DNA of 64,000 nt from Hymenobacter siberiensis (GCF_018967865.2 NZ_JAHLZY020000001.1:1984001-2048000), one strand, 5' to 3'. Positions 19,170 through 27,747 are shown, counted from the stretch's first letter. A program made the numbers and translations. The notes: a model not told the origin generated them from the sequence alone.

Positions 19170-19192
19170 CTCAATCCAATCTAATTTCCTGC

Positions 19193-20473
19193 ATGAAAAA
19201 ATCGATAACCCGCCCGTTGCTGCTCACGGCAGCCCTGGCCGGCAGCTTCAGCCTCTACTCCCTCACCAGCAAGCCCACCGTGGCCCCCGACGCTGATAAT
19301 GCTGGCCTGAAGCTGCCCGCCGGCTTCGGCGCGCTGGTGGTGGCCGAAACAGGCGGCCGCGCCCGGCACCTGGCCGTGACGCCGGAAGGCAATATTTTTG
19401 TAAAGTTGAACCGGCCCAAAGACGGCAAAGGCATTCTGGAGCTAAAGCCCACCGCCACCGGTAAGGCCACTGTTTCGGGCGGCTTCGGTAGCTACGGCGG
19501 CACGGGCATTTATGCTAAGGACGGCTATCTGTACGCCTCTTCGGATGAGGACGTGTACCGCTATAAGCTGGATGCGAAAGGGGAGGTGACCAACCCCGCG
19601 CAGCCCGAAAAAATCATCACCGGCCTGCTGAACCGGGGCGAGCACGAGAGCAAATCCATTGTGCTGGATAATGCCGGCAACGTCTATGTCAACGTCGGGG
19701 CGTATTCGAATTCCTGCCAGGTGAAGGACCGGGAGAAAGGCTCGATGGGCCGGCCCGACTGCCCGATTCTGGATTCGGCGGGCGGCATCTGGCAGTTCCG
19801 GGCCGATAAGGCCAACCAGACCTACGGCTCGGGCACGCGCTACGCCACCGGCCTGCGCAACGTGGTGGGCCTCGACTGGAACGCGCAGAACAACCAGCTT
19901 TTCGTGATGCAGCACGGCCGCGACCAGCTCCACGACATCTTCCCCGCGATGTACGACACCAAGGAGTCGGCGGAGCAGCCGGCCGAGTGCCTCTACGAAA
20001 TCACGAAGGGCGCCAACGCCGGCTGGCCCTTCCTGTACTATAATGGCCTGACGCACCAGAAAATACTGGCCCCCGAGTACGGCGGCGACGGCAAGAAGCT
20101 GGCCGACCCCAAGTACCTGGAGCCCGCCGCCGCCTACCCCGCCCACATGGCCCCCGATGGCCTGCTGTTCTACACCGGCACCATGTTTCCGGCCAAGTAC
20201 CGCAACGGCGCGTTCATCGCCTTCCACGGGTCCTGGAACCGGGCTCCCGAGCCCCAAAAAGGCTATTACGTGGTGTTTCAGCCCTTCAAAAACGGCAAGC
20301 CCAGCGGCCAGTGGGAAGTGTTTGCCGATAACTTCGCCGGCTCGGATGCCAAGGCGGCCGCCGGCCGCGCCGACCACAAGCCCTGCGGCTTGGCCCAGGG
20401 CCCCGATGGCTCGCTCTACGTGAGCGACGATAAGGCCGGCACCATCTACCGCATCGTATACAACCAGAAATAA
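19193..20473 (+). CDS. PQQ-dependent sugar dehydrogenase-like (sorbosone dehydrogenase family) beta-propeller
   Basis: A 426-residue exported protein with signal MKKSITRPLLLTAALAGSFSLYS. The body is a beta-propeller of the soluble glucose/sorbosone dehydrogenase type: LPAGFGALVVAE, ARHLAVTPEGNIFVKLNR, RGEHESKSIVLDNAGNVYVNVG, YATGLRNVVGLDWN, FVMQHGRDQLHDIFP, GANAGWPFLYYNG, PAHMAPDGLLFYTG, FIAFHGSWNRAPEPQKGY and GPDGSLYVSDDKAGTIYRI. It would oxidise a sugar or alcohol in the periplasm. A cytochrome c gene starts 3 bp after the stop, a likely electron acceptor and operon partner. PQQ use is assumed from the family, and no PQQ synthesis genes are present here. Confidence 0.85.
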   Translation: MKKSITRPLLLTAALAGSFSLYSLTSKPTVAPDADNAGLKLPAGFGALVVAETGGRARHLAVTPEGNIFVKLNRPKDGKGILELKPTATGKATVSGGFGSYGGTGIYAKDGYLYASSDEDVYRYKLDAKGEVTNPAQPEKIITGLLNRGEHESKSIVLDNAGNVYVNVGAYSNSCQVKDREKGSMGRPDCPILDSAGGIWQFRADKANQTYGSGTRYATGLRNVVGLDWNAQNNQLFVMQHGRDQLHDIFPAMYDTKESAEQPAECLYEITKGANAGWPFLYYNGLTHQKILAPEYGGDGKKLADPKYLEPAAAYPAHMAPDGLLFYTGTMFPAKYRNGAFIAFHGSWNRAPEPQKGYYVVFQPFKNGKPSGQWEVFADNFAGSDAKAAAGRADHKPCGLAQGPDGSLYVSDDKAGTIYRIVYNQK

Positions 20474-20475
20474 GC

Positions 20476-20931
20476 GTGTTCGTGAAGAAGTCTTTTGTGA
20501 TACTGGCCCTGCTGGCCCTGACCAGCGTCCCGGCCTTCGCCCAGAAAAAACCAGCCGCCAAAGCCCCGGCCAAAAAAGCCGTGTCCGGCGTTTCGGCCGC
20601 CACGCTGTTGCAGGGCAAGTCCATCTACACCCAATACTGCCTCACCTGCCACCAGGCCGATGGCCTCGGTGTGGACGGCATGAACCCGCCCCTAGCCAAA
20701 ACCGACTACGTGCTGGGCGACAAAACCCGCCTGATAGGCGTGCTGGTCAACGGCCTGAAAGGCGTGGACATCAACGGCGAGGAATACCACGGCGTGATGC
20801 CCTCGCAGAGTTACCTCAACGACCAGCAAATGGCCGATGTGCTGACGTACGTGCGTAACTCGTTCGGGAACAAGGCCAGCGCCGTGACGGTGAGCGAGGT
20901 GAAGACCGTGCGGGCGGCTGGGAAGAAGTAG
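20476..20931 (+). CDS. Cytochrome c, single haem, periplasmic
   Basis: A 151-residue exported protein with signal KKSFVILALLALTSVPAFAQ and a Lys/Ala/Pro-rich linker. The class I cytochrome c domain has the haem motif CLTCH (CxxCH) near residue 55, GLGVDGMNPPLAKTDYV, and the distal Met in HGVMPSQSYLNDQQMADVLTYVRNSFG. Start is GTG 20476 or GTG 20482 (which gives MKKSF); the second makes the more usual signal. It lies 3 bp after the sugar dehydrogenase and probably takes its electrons. The stop codon directly adjoins a palindromic element. Confidence 0.88.
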   Translation: MFVKKSFVILALLALTSVPAFAQKKPAAKAPAKKAVSGVSAATLLQGKSIYTQYCLTCHQADGLGVDGMNPPLAKTDYVLGDKTRLIGVLVNGLKGVDINGEEYHGVMPSQSYLNDQQMADVLTYVRNSFGNKASAVTVSEVKTVRAAGKK

Positions 20932-20933
20932 CC

Positions 20934-21052
20934 GTGCCGGTCTGACCGCCCTAGGCGGTCAGACCGGTTGATGTGTGCCTATCTTGGTGCGCAACATCAA
21001 TCGGTTATAGCAACGACAACCGGTCAGACCGCCTAGGGCGGTCGGACCGGCA
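20934..21052. repeat. Palindromic element, CCGGTCTGACCGCC family, with inner inverted repeat
   Basis: GTGCCGGTCTGACCGCCCTA (from 20934) to 20967 is inverted at 21019-21052. Each arm is itself nearly palindromic around CTAG (GGTCTGACCGCC / GGCGGTCAGACC). Between the arms TTGATGT (20968) faces ACATCAA (to 21000). Confidence 0.85.
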
Positions 21053-21059
21053 CGACACC

Positions 21060-21095
21060 AAAAAAGGCCACTCCCGCGCGGGAGTGGCCTTTTTT
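21060..21095. terminator. Terminator downstream of RNase P RNA
   Basis: AAAAAAGGCCACTCCCGC (21060-21077) pairs perfectly with GCGGGAGTGGCCTTTTTT (21078-21095). It serves the minus-strand RNase P RNA, and possibly the cytochrome c transcript from the other side. Confidence 0.88.
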
Positions 21096-21099
21096 GATG

Positions 21100-21516
21100 A
21101 TTGGTGATGGGTCTGTAAGCCGGGTTTTGTCCGGGGCCGAAGCCCCTGCCTCACCATTTATCTAGGCCAGTCCTCGCGGAAAGGCTCCATCAACCTACCC
21201 GCTGGCGCCGGACGAGCCGCCCGGAGCCGATGCCGCCCGAAGGCTGCGCCGGCGTACCAGCTTATTTGGTCTTTCAACCCCTGAGGTTTACCCAGCCGGG
21301 ACGGTTGCCCGCCCGCTGGTGCGCTCTTACCGCACCTTTTCACCCTTACCGGCACCGGCCCGAAGGCCGGTACGTAGGCGGTAATTTTCTGTGGCACTTG
21401 CTGTCCTGGGTTGCGTTATGCGCGCCAGTCCTTCCCGTTAGGAAGCAAGGTGCTCTGTGTTGCCCGGACTTTCCTCGTCGCCCGAAAGCGCCGCGGTGAG
21501 GCGACCCATCACTGCG
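21100..21516 (-). ncRNA. rnpB: RNase P RNA, bacterial type A
   Basis: The minus strand carries the conserved core of RNase P RNA. Near the 5' end is GAGGAAAGTCCGGGC (P4 strand); then ACAGAAAATTACCGCC, GGTAAGGGTGAAAAGGTG, CGGTAAGAGCGCACCAGC, and near the 3' end GACAAAACCCGGCTTACAG. The terminal P1 helix forms between GTGATGGGTC at the 5' end (about 21503-21512) and GACCCATCAC at the 3' end (about 21104-21113). Length near 415 nt fits. It is the catalytic RNA that removes tRNA 5' leaders. A -7 box lies at 21519-21526 and a strong terminator at 21060-21095. Exact ends are estimates. Confidence 0.95.
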
Positions 21517-21518
21517 GG

Positions 21519-21526
21519 CAAAGGTA
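21519..21526 (-). promoter_or_regulatory. RNase P RNA promoter -7 box
   Basis: TACCTTTG on the minus strand fits TAnnTTTG exactly and places the start of transcription within a few bases of the expected RNA 5' end. Confidence 0.6.
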
Positions 21527-21542
21527 GCACACGAATAAACTA

Positions 21543-21586
21543 GAACGTTATCCTGAGTGAAGTCGAAGCATCTCTACCGCGCAAAG
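21543..21586. repeat. Single arm of a GTCATGCTGAGC-type palindromic element
   Basis: GAACGTTATCCTGAGTGAAG through TCGAAGCATCTCTACCGCGC is one arm of the family whose full palindromes lie at 24933-25028 and 30680-30790; no opposite arm follows. It supplies the stop codon of the split gene at 21574-21576. Confidence 0.7.
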
Positions 21587-22047
21587 ATTCTCCCAAGTTT
21601 TGTTAGGAATAGCTCAAAGCCTGGAATCGGCGGGGCAAATTGGCAAGTTAAAAGTTGCTGGCTCCCATTGTAATTGTAGTCGGCAAACCAATAGTGGTAA
21701 TCATCAATCTGATTAAGAAGCTGTTTAGAAAGTCCCCGAACGGTCATGCAGCGCGCAGCAAAACATCTTGCTCGCATCGTCAGGCCCGTTCAACGATGCG
21801 AGCAAGATGCTTCGCTGCGCGCTGCATGACCGTTTGAGTACCTTTTGTGACTTTCTAAACAACTCCTAAATGTGACTTCTGACGGCATATCGTGCATTCT
21901 ACTAAACTTTCGTTTCAGTGCAATGAATAATTCACAATCAGGAGGCCAGCCTGGGTTAGCTACTATTTCCATAATCTCATTACCAGCAGCCAATTCCTTT
22001 TTAAGTATGTGCCGCAGAGGAGGCGCTAGTTTGTCTAGAGGTGCCAT
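21574..22047 (-). pseudogene. Small conserved hypothetical gene split by a ~150-bp palindromic insertion
   Basis: The N-terminal part, from ATG 22047 to 21868, is exactly 60 codons (MAPLDKLAPPLRHILKKELA ... NPGWPPDCELFIALKRKF ... EVTF). It then runs into the palindrome and stops within it. On the other side, in another frame, the missing end continues (LNQIDDYHYWFADYNYNGSQ ... LLTCQFAPPIPGF). Together they match a family of about 100-residue proteins with a GN.I.E, GWP, DxxHYW and LxC layout; that recognition is from memory. The ATG overlaps the M1 peptidase stop codon as TAATG, so translation was probably coupled. Function unknown. Confidence 0.75.
21716..21867. mobile_element. Palindromic mobile element inserted in a coding sequence
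   Basis: Termini AGAAGCTGTTTAGAAAGTC (21716-21734) and the complement of AGGAGTTGTTTAGAAAGTC (21849-21867) form 19-bp inverted repeats with two mismatches. Inside, CGGTCATGCAGCGCGCAGC begins a second, nearly perfect palindrome of the GTCATGCNGNGC family. There is no coding capacity. About 150 bp removal restores the host reading frame. No clear target duplication. Confidence 0.75.
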
Positions 22048-23918
22048 TACTTCCCCTCCCACACATTATCCTTCGGGTAGCTGTCCGGCACCAGGGTGCT
22101 GCCCAGGGTTACGCGTTTCAGGGGCTGCTTGGTGGCGACGGGAACGGTGACGGAATTGGTCCCGGTTTCCCATACGCCGATGCTGCGGTGGATTTTCTGG
22201 GTGGTGTTATCGGCGAAGGTGATGGTGAGGTCGACCGGGACGGGTTTAGTGCCTTTGGCCTGCACCTGGATGTCGTAGCCGGCGGTGCTTTTGGTGACGC
22301 GGGCGATGGCCAGGTCGGGGTAGCCATCATCAAAAAACCAGCGCTGCCAGAACCAGTTAAGGTTGCGGCCCGCCCCGGCGTTCATGCTGTTGAAGAAGTC
22401 GTAGGGCATGGGGTGCTTGCCGTTCCAGTTCCGAATGTAGGTGTGCAGCGACTTGGTGAACAGCTCATCGCCGAGCATATCCTTCACGTAGAGGTAGCCC
22501 ATGCCGGGCTTGGGGTACGAGTTGAGAAAAAACGGCATCCCCGTTTGCTGGGTGCTGAGCGTGACGATGGGCAGGTCGTTTTCGGTGGCGGCCTGGGCGG
22601 CGTAGCGGGCCACGCCGTAGTCGTCGTCCAGTTTGGGGTCGATGATACCCGAAATGAGCCACTCGCCGATGGTGGCCCAGCCCTCGTCCATCCAGCCGTA
22701 CTTGGTTTCGTTGATGCCCATGTAGAAGGGGAACATCGTGTGGAAGATTTCGTGGTCGGTGAGGGTGATGGCGTCCTCGCGGGTGGCGGTGGGGTTGTCG
22801 TTCACCATCATGGGGTACTCCATCTGGTCGAGGCCGTCGAACACGGTTTCGTGGGCGTAGGGAAAGGGCCACTTCGGGAAGGTGTAGCTCATGGCCTCCA
22901 CCGTTTTGCGGCTGAAGTTGATGACTTCCTTGTAGTCTTCGTGCTTGGGATTGTACACGGCATCGACGCGGGTGCGGCGCTTGGTGGCGGGGTCCACCAC
23001 CAGGCTGGTGCTCTGCCACACGTAATGGTCGGCGGTGGCGAATACGAAATCGGTAACGTTTTTGGCCTCGAAACGCCAGGTATTCTGGTCGGTCTGGGCG
23101 GTGATGTCGCGGCGCTTCGCATCGTCCTCGCTGATGATGCTCACCACGGTGTCCTGCTGCTCGGCATCGCGCAGGCGCTGGGCGTACCTTGGGGCCAGCA
23201 CTTCGGCGGCGTTGGTGAGGTCGCCGGTGGCCCAAACCACGAAATTCTTGGGCACGGTGATGGCGGCTTTGAAATTGGCGAAGTCGTTGTAGAACTCCTG
23301 GTCGCCGGTGTAGGGCACGCGGTTCCAGCCGTCGAGGTCGTCGTACACGGCGATGCGCGGGAAGAAGTAAGCCACGAAAGCGGCCCCCGGCTCAACTTCG
23401 CCGGTGCGCTGGTGCGAGCTCTTGTTGAGGGTGTAGGCGTAGGTGGCACGCACCGTGGCAATCTGGTGCGCCCTGAGGGCACGGCGCAGGGTTATGGGCA
23501 GGTTGGTGGCGTCGGGGGCCAGCTTGCTCACATCGAAGGTTTCGCCGTTGATGCTGAGGTTGAATATTTTAACGCCGTCGCTCACGTCTTCCGGGGCAAT
23601 GGCGCGGCTGCGGGGCGCCCCCTTCTGGTAGAGGTTGGGGTAGAGCTTGAACCAGAGCTGCTTGAGCGAATCGGGGCTGTTGTTGACGTACTTGATGTCT
23701 ACCGTGCCCGACACGAGGCGGGTATCGGGGTTGAAATTCACGGCCAGGTCGTAGTCGGCGGTGTTTTGCCAATAGTTGGGGCCGGGCAGGCCGGTTTCGG
23801 CGCGGGTGCCTTTGGCGTAGGTGGCTTGCAGGTTGCGCGGTACGGGCAGCGCGGGCTGGGCGCGGGCCACTGAGACCAGTAGAAAAAGGGCAGCGGCAAT
23901 CCGACCAAATGGTTTCAT
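22047..23918 (-). CDS. M1 family metallopeptidase
   Basis: A 623-residue exported zinc aminopeptidase-like protein. The start is ATG 23918, which opens the signal peptide MKPFGRIAAALFLLVSVARAQ; an upstream frame extension is ignored. The N-terminal beta domain has YDLAVNFNPDTRLVSGTVDI. The catalytic domain has MEYPMMVNDN (in place of the usual GAMEN exopeptidase loop), the zinc motif HEIFH and the third ligand Glu in WMDEGWATIGEW, about 18 residues later. It probably cuts peptides in the periplasm. The small split gene follows with a TAATG overlap. It is convergent with nothing, and the phosphoesterase gene lies upstream on the same strand. Confidence 0.9.
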   Translation of the reverse strand: MKPFGRIAAALFLLVSVARAQPALPVPRNLQATYAKGTRAETGLPGPNYWQNTADYDLAVNFNPDTRLVSGTVDIKYVNNSPDSLKQLWFKLYPNLYQKGAPRSRAIAPEDVSDGVKIFNLSINGETFDVSKLAPDATNLPITLRRALRAHQIATVRATYAYTLNKSSHQRTGEVEPGAAFVAYFFPRIAVYDDLDGWNRVPYTGDQEFYNDFANFKAAITVPKNFVVWATGDLTNAAEVLAPRYAQRLRDAEQQDTVVSIISEDDAKRRDITAQTDQNTWRFEAKNVTDFVFATADHYVWQSTSLVVDPATKRRTRVDAVYNPKHEDYKEVINFSRKTVEAMSYTFPKWPFPYAHETVFDGLDQMEYPMMVNDNPTATREDAITLTDHEIFHTMFPFYMGINETKYGWMDEGWATIGEWLISGIIDPKLDDDYGVARYAAQAATENDLPIVTLSTQQTGMPFFLNSYPKPGMGYLYVKDMLGDELFTKSLHTYIRNWNGKHPMPYDFFNSMNAGAGRNLNWFWQRWFFDDGYPDLAIARVTKSTAGYDIQVQAKGTKPVPVDLTITFADNTTQKIHRSIGVWETGTNSVTVPVATKQPLKRVTLGSTLVPDSYPKDNVWEGK

Positions 23919-23974
23919 AAGCAACAAAGTAGCAGCAGGCGCTGCGAAAGGAATAGGCACAAAGAAAATAGCAG

Positions 23975-24901
23975 CTACGAATTGGCCCGAACCAGGCCAG
24001 TTGGCGTCAGCGTCTGCTCCCCGTGCCAGCGGTAGGCCACCAGCTCACCGCCTTTTGCCACGCTGTAGTCGAGGCACACGGAGTGCGGTGTGAGCAGCTG
24101 GGGCTCGCCCCGCAGCCAGTAATGCCCGAAGAACACCGGCGTTTCGTCCTGGTAGTAGCTGGCGTTGGGCAAGGTGGCCACATCCACGGGCTGGTCGGCC
24201 AGCGCCTCAACGGATTCCAGGTAGTAGTTGTGGTAGGTGGAAATGGCCGGGTCGCGCCACCACGCGGTGCGCACCATGGTGCGGCGGTGGCCGTCTTTAT
24301 CGAAGAAATGGTGGCCGCCGGGCAGCTTTGTTTCGTGGCCTTTCAGCGTGACTTCGATGGCATTGAACTCGTCGGAACCCACCCGGCTGGCCGCCAGTAG
24401 AAATTCCGGCGTGAGCCGGGCATCGGGCAGCCACCCGCGCAGCTGGGCAATGTAGCGGGCATCCCAGCAGGCGTGCACCACGCGTAAGCCCGGCAGCTCC
24501 AGAAACAGCGGCAGCGTGCGAAACCACGCCAGGCAGCCCTGCCATTCGGCAAATAGCTCCTTGGTGCTGAACTCCTGAATGGTGGCGAGGTGCTGCAAAA
24601 TGTGATGCGGTCGGTGGGACCGCAGGTGCCCGCCGGCGGGGTCGGAGGCCCAGAAGGCGAGGGCGTTGTACTCGTGGTTGCCCATCACGGCCAGGGCCGC
24701 GCCGCCGTCTACCATGGCGCGCACCACTTGCAGCGTCTCACGAATGGCCGGGCCACGGTCAATAAAATCACCAACGAAAATGACTTGCCGGCCCGCCGGG
24801 TGCCGGTAGGTCCCGAGGGCATCGGGCGCGTACCCAAGCTGCTGCAGAAGCTGGCGGAGCTCCGCCGCATGGCCATGAATATCGCCGATAAGGTCGTACA
24901 T
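23975..24901 (-). CDS. Metallophosphoesterase (bis-tetraphosphatase PrpE / PPP-type phosphatase-like)
   Basis: A 308-residue cytoplasmic protein with the complete metallophosphoesterase motif set: GDIHGHAAELRQLL at residue 6, VIFVGDFIDRGPAIRETL near 42, AVMGNHEYNALAF near 72, VVHACWD near 145 and FFGHYWLRG near 255. These give two metal sites and the catalytic His. The closest general class is the calcineurin-like PrpE/ApaH/PPP group, acting on phosphoproteins or dinucleoside polyphosphates. The substrate is not decided by sequence. Monocistronic or upstream of the M1 peptidase (56 bp gap). Confidence 0.85.
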   Translation of the reverse strand: MYDLIGDIHGHAAELRQLLQQLGYAPDALGTYRHPAGRQVIFVGDFIDRGPAIRETLQVVRAMVDGGAALAVMGNHEYNALAFWASDPAGGHLRSHRPHHILQHLATIQEFSTKELFAEWQGCLAWFRTLPLFLELPGLRVVHACWDARYIAQLRGWLPDARLTPEFLLAASRVGSDEFNAIEVTLKGHETKLPGGHHFFDKDGHRRTMVRTAWWRDPAISTYHNYYLESVEALADQPVDVATLPNASYYQDETPVFFGHYWLRGEPQLLTPHSVCLDYSVAKGGELVAYRWHGEQTLTPTGLVRANS

Positions 24902-24932
24902 GGAATGTAGGAGTGGAATGGGTAGAAAATCA

Positions 24933-25028
24933 GAACGTCATGCTGAGCTTATCGGAGCATTTCTACCGCGCGACTAAATCTGATTAGTTGCGCGGTAGAA
25001 ATGCTCCGATAAGCTCAGCATGACGTTC
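24933..25028. repeat. Palindromic element, GAACGTCATGCTGAGC family, perfect 39-bp arms
   Basis: 24933-24971 is the exact reverse complement of 24990-25028, with an 18-base loop that is itself partly self-complementary (ACTAA / TTAGT). Confidence 0.92.
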
Positions 25029-25055
25029 AAAACAGCCGTCACAAAACTTGAGAAC

Positions 25056-26276
25056 CTACTTCAGCCGCACCAGCGTGGCACCGAAGCCGAACTTCTCCTT
25101 GCGGGCGTCCTCGAAGAACTTGATGTCCTTGTTCCGGCTCAGCTGGCGGTGGATTTCCTTGCGCAGTACCCCATTGCCCATGCCGTGAATAAACACGATT
25201 TCGTGCATGTTGGTGGCCAGGGCGCGGCTCAGCGCGTCCTCAAACGCATCGAGCTGCAGGCGCAGAATGGCGGTGTTGCTCAGCTCCTCGGTGTTATCGG
25301 GGCGCAGGGCTTCGAGGTGCAGGTCGAGCTCGTGGGGCGGGGCCACGATAGGGCCGGCCGGCTTGGCTGGCGTGGCGGCGGCTACCACAGCGGCCGGCTT
25401 GGCCGGTGCGTCGCCGCTGAGCTGGGCTTTGAGGGCGGCAATATCCACACCGGCGGGCTTGGCCGGGGCGGTGGGAGCCGGGGCAGGAGTTTCTTCGGCC
25501 AGCTGCTCGGGGGCGATGGCGGCGGCCGCTTTCTCGTCCAGCTGGAAGAGGTAGGCATCCTTGCCAATCACCGGCGCGGGCTTTTGGCTACCGTAGAACG
25601 TGCTGGCCTTGAAGGCCTGCCGCTTGGTGAGCAGCTCGTAGGCCGCGTCGCCATTCGGCTTGCTGGGCAGCAGCTGGAAGATGACCGCGGGCCAAGCCTC
25701 AAAATCCTTCATGTGCAGGAAGGAGAGGGGCTTGGTGCTGGTTTTGGGGCCAAGCTTGTCGGCGGCCAGGGCGCGGTAGGGGCGGGCGCTGGTTTCCTCG
25801 CCATAGGTGAAGAGCACGTCGGCCTCGGTGTTGTTGATGAGCGTGACGCCCAGCAGCTCCGGGGACTGGTGCACCAGGGCCAGGAACAGGCCTTTGGCCG
25901 CTGCCGGCTGCCTGGCCCCGGCGGCCGGCCCGCTGATTTTGGCCACGCCTTTGCCGCTCGAAGCCACAGCAGCCAGGGCCTCCTGCAACGAAGGCTGCAC
26001 CGGCTTGGGCGCAGCCGGCGTAGCCGACGGCCGCTTGCTGTTGTCCTTCTTGCTGGCGTTGGCATTTTTGCCGGGCGTCTGGCCGGGGCCGTAGTCCACG
26101 GCGGCGCGGTCGAAGTTCTTGCCTTCTTCCTGGGCCACTACCACTACTTCGCGCCGAAGCACGGGAATGGTAAAATCGTTGTCAATAGCTACTTCTACCA
26201 GCTCACTGTCGAGCAGGCGGGTAACAATTCCTTCTTCGGTGCCGGTCAGGAGCCGGACTCTATCTCCTACGTTCAT
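25056..26276 (-). CDS. DUF2027 and Smr domain protein (MutS2-like Smr nuclease domain)
   Basis: A 406-residue cytoplasmic protein. It starts MNVGDRVRLLTGTEEGIVTR, a small KOW/SH3-like beta domain, then a DUF2027 domain (about 125-265: KGLFLALVHQSPELLGVTLI, LNNTEADVLFTYGEE region), an Ala/Pro/Lys-rich linker with repeated AKPAG, and a C-terminal Smr domain (about 320-406) with HELDLHLEAL and HEIVFIHGMGNGVLRKEI. Smr domains nick DNA or RNA. This architecture is characteristic of Bacteroidota, and its target is unknown. A candidate -7 box lies about 115 bp upstream. Confidence 0.88.
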   Translation of the reverse strand: MNVGDRVRLLTGTEEGIVTRLLDSELVEVAIDNDFTIPVLRREVVVVAQEEGKNFDRAAVDYGPGQTPGKNANASKKDNSKRPSATPAAPKPVQPSLQEALAAVASSGKGVAKISGPAAGARQPAAAKGLFLALVHQSPELLGVTLINNTEADVLFTYGEETSARPYRALAADKLGPKTSTKPLSFLHMKDFEAWPAVIFQLLPSKPNGDAAYELLTKRQAFKASTFYGSQKPAPVIGKDAYLFQLDEKAAAAIAPEQLAEETPAPAPTAPAKPAGVDIAALKAQLSGDAPAKPAAVVAAATPAKPAGPIVAPPHELDLHLEALRPDNTEELSNTAILRLQLDAFEDALSRALATNMHEIVFIHGMGNGVLRKEIHRQLSRNKDIKFFEDARKEKFGFGATLVRLK

Positions 26277-26553
26277 AAATCACGGATTTGGCAGATTTAA
26301 ACGGATTTCACGGGTTTTGTGGACGATTATCGGCCGCCGGAAGTAGTCCGTTTTTCTTCATTTTGACCCGCCCGGATGGGCTGGGTCTACAAAAGTACGT
26401 TTTTGGCGTGCCGACAGATGCCTTACCTCTTTTTTAAGGTAGAAAGCCTCCCATCATGCCACACAAAAATGCCCACAAATACCAGTGATAATGTGCAGAA
26501 TATCATTAGCATACTCACCTAAAAAATCCGTAAAACCCGCGTAATCCGTGATT
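26277..26553. repeat. AATCCGT-family repeats in the DUF2027/DUF2279 gap
   Basis: AAATCACGGATTTGGCAG and AAACGGATTTCACGGG (26277-26316) are answered by AAATCCGTAAAACCCGCG and TAATCCGTGATTT (26522-26553), an imperfect inverted arrangement flanking a promoter-containing core. No gene in between. Confidence 0.65.
26390..26397 (-). promoter_or_regulatory. Candidate -7 box for the DUF2027-Smr gene
   Basis: TACTTTTG on the minus strand, an exact TAnnTTTG match in the intergenic core upstream of the gene that starts at 26276. Confidence 0.45.
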
Positions 26554-27551
26554 TACATGTATAGGCCGTGAAAGCCAAAACCGTCGCGCCCGTTGTACTC
26601 CAGCGCCGGGGCTGGCAAGTGGAAAATGCTGAGGGTGTAGAATATCTTTTTCAGCAGCGGGCTACGGGTGGGAATGCGGCGCAAATCTACGTCGAGCGAA
26701 AGGTAAAACTGGCGGTAGGGGCGCAGGCCTTTTTCGGCGTTGGTGCCGTCGTCGTTATACACCATGTCCTGGCCGCCGTAGCCCACGGCGGGTTGCAGCC
26801 AGCGGGGCCAGCGGTTGCCGGGCTTTAGGAACGCGCCTACATCGGTGCAAAGCCAGTAGGTCTGGCCGTTGTAGTCCTTCAGCCAGCGCTCAGGCACGTT
26901 GCTGCCCAGCACGTTGGGGCGCATGGCGGCGTAGCTGGTGAGATGAAACGACCATTTGGGCATGATGCGGACATCGTGCCAGGCCAGCTGTTGGGCCAGC
27001 AGGGCCGAGGAACCCAGGAAATTGGCCGCCAAATCAGTAGCCGACGCGCCGTAAGCCGGGTCGAAGCCGTCGAGGATTTCAATCGGGCTCTGCACCACGA
27101 AGCCCACAAACGAGCCGTACCAGATGGCCTTTTTCTCGCTCAGGCCGGCCCAGCGCAGCATATCCACCGCGCCCCGGCTTTCCTGAAACGCGCCCCAGAA
27201 ATGCCCGCACTTGTCGAGCTGCTGCCACTCGGGCAGGTCGTTGAACCAGTGCAGCTGCACCCGCTCGCCGGTGTACCAGGCCGTGGTGAGGCCGGTGTAA
27301 ATAACGCCGTAGCTCAGCGCCGTGCCGCTCACGAGTAGACGCAAGCGGCGCTTGCGCAGTGCCACCGAATCAACCGGAAAGTTGCTGCGTGAGGAGACAT
27401 CAACCGAGCGAACCGGCGGGCCACTCGCACTGTCGGTACGGAGCGGCACCTGCCCGCGCCCGGCCAGTGGCACCGCCAGCGCACCGCCCATGGCCAGCCC
27501 GGCCAGCCGCCCGCGCCCGAACAAATCTAAAATCAACGAGACAAGCGCCAT
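26553..27551 (-). CDS. DUF2279 family membrane-associated protein
   Basis: A 332-residue protein with an N-terminal hydrophobic stretch (GRLAGLAMGGALAVPLAG), a second hydrophobic segment (LLVSGTALSYGVIYTGLTTA) and the DUF2279 signature: WFNDLPEWQQLDKCGHFWGAFQESRG, IWYGSFVGFVVQSPIEILDGFDPAYGAS, and FHLTSYAAMRPNVLG. The C-terminal half is beta-rich and may be a partial barrel. Likely located in the envelope; biochemical role unknown. ATG 27551 is the only good start. Divergent from the GH13 gene. Confidence 0.82.
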   Translation of the reverse strand: MALVSLILDLFGRGRLAGLAMGGALAVPLAGRGQVPLRTDSASGPPVRSVDVSSRSNFPVDSVALRKRRLRLLVSGTALSYGVIYTGLTTAWYTGERVQLHWFNDLPEWQQLDKCGHFWGAFQESRGAVDMLRWAGLSEKKAIWYGSFVGFVVQSPIEILDGFDPAYGASATDLAANFLGSSALLAQQLAWHDVRIMPKWSFHLTSYAAMRPNVLGSNVPERWLKDYNGQTYWLCTDVGAFLKPGNRWPRWLQPAVGYGGQDMVYNDDGTNAEKGLRPYRQFYLSLDVDLRRIPTRSPLLKKIFYTLSIFHLPAPALEYNGRDGFGFHGLYM

Positions 27552-27656
27552 GCAGGCTATAAATAGTGCCTAAAGGTATGCCCCATAAAGCCGGCTGCTG
27601 GCTCCAATGGCGTATCTTGCGACTTGGTTTGTCAACAAAAACAATTAATTACAGGC

Positions 27657-27674
27657 TTGGCAAACGTTTCCGCA
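27657..27674 (+). promoter_or_regulatory. LacI-type operator-like palindrome upstream of GH13 gene
   Basis: TTGGCAAACGTTTCCGCA, centred on CG, 74 bp upstream of the amylase ATG. Its core CAAACGTTT also occurs upstream of susC, and a CAAACGATT form occurs upstream of the BadF kinase and pyruvate carboxylase. The shape matches operators of LacI-family regulators such as PurR and CcpA. No LacI gene is in the window. Confidence 0.5.
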
Positions 27675-27747
27675 AGCTTTTATTTCAGCTATCTAAATAA
27701 TTTTTAATCAACCACTTCCTTCTCATTTCGCATCCTAAAAATTCCCA

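Noticed and set aside
22041..23873. 610-codon plus-strand frame over the M1 peptidase
   Set aside because: Val/Gly-rich antisense shadow without domains; the peptidase motifs are on the minus strand.
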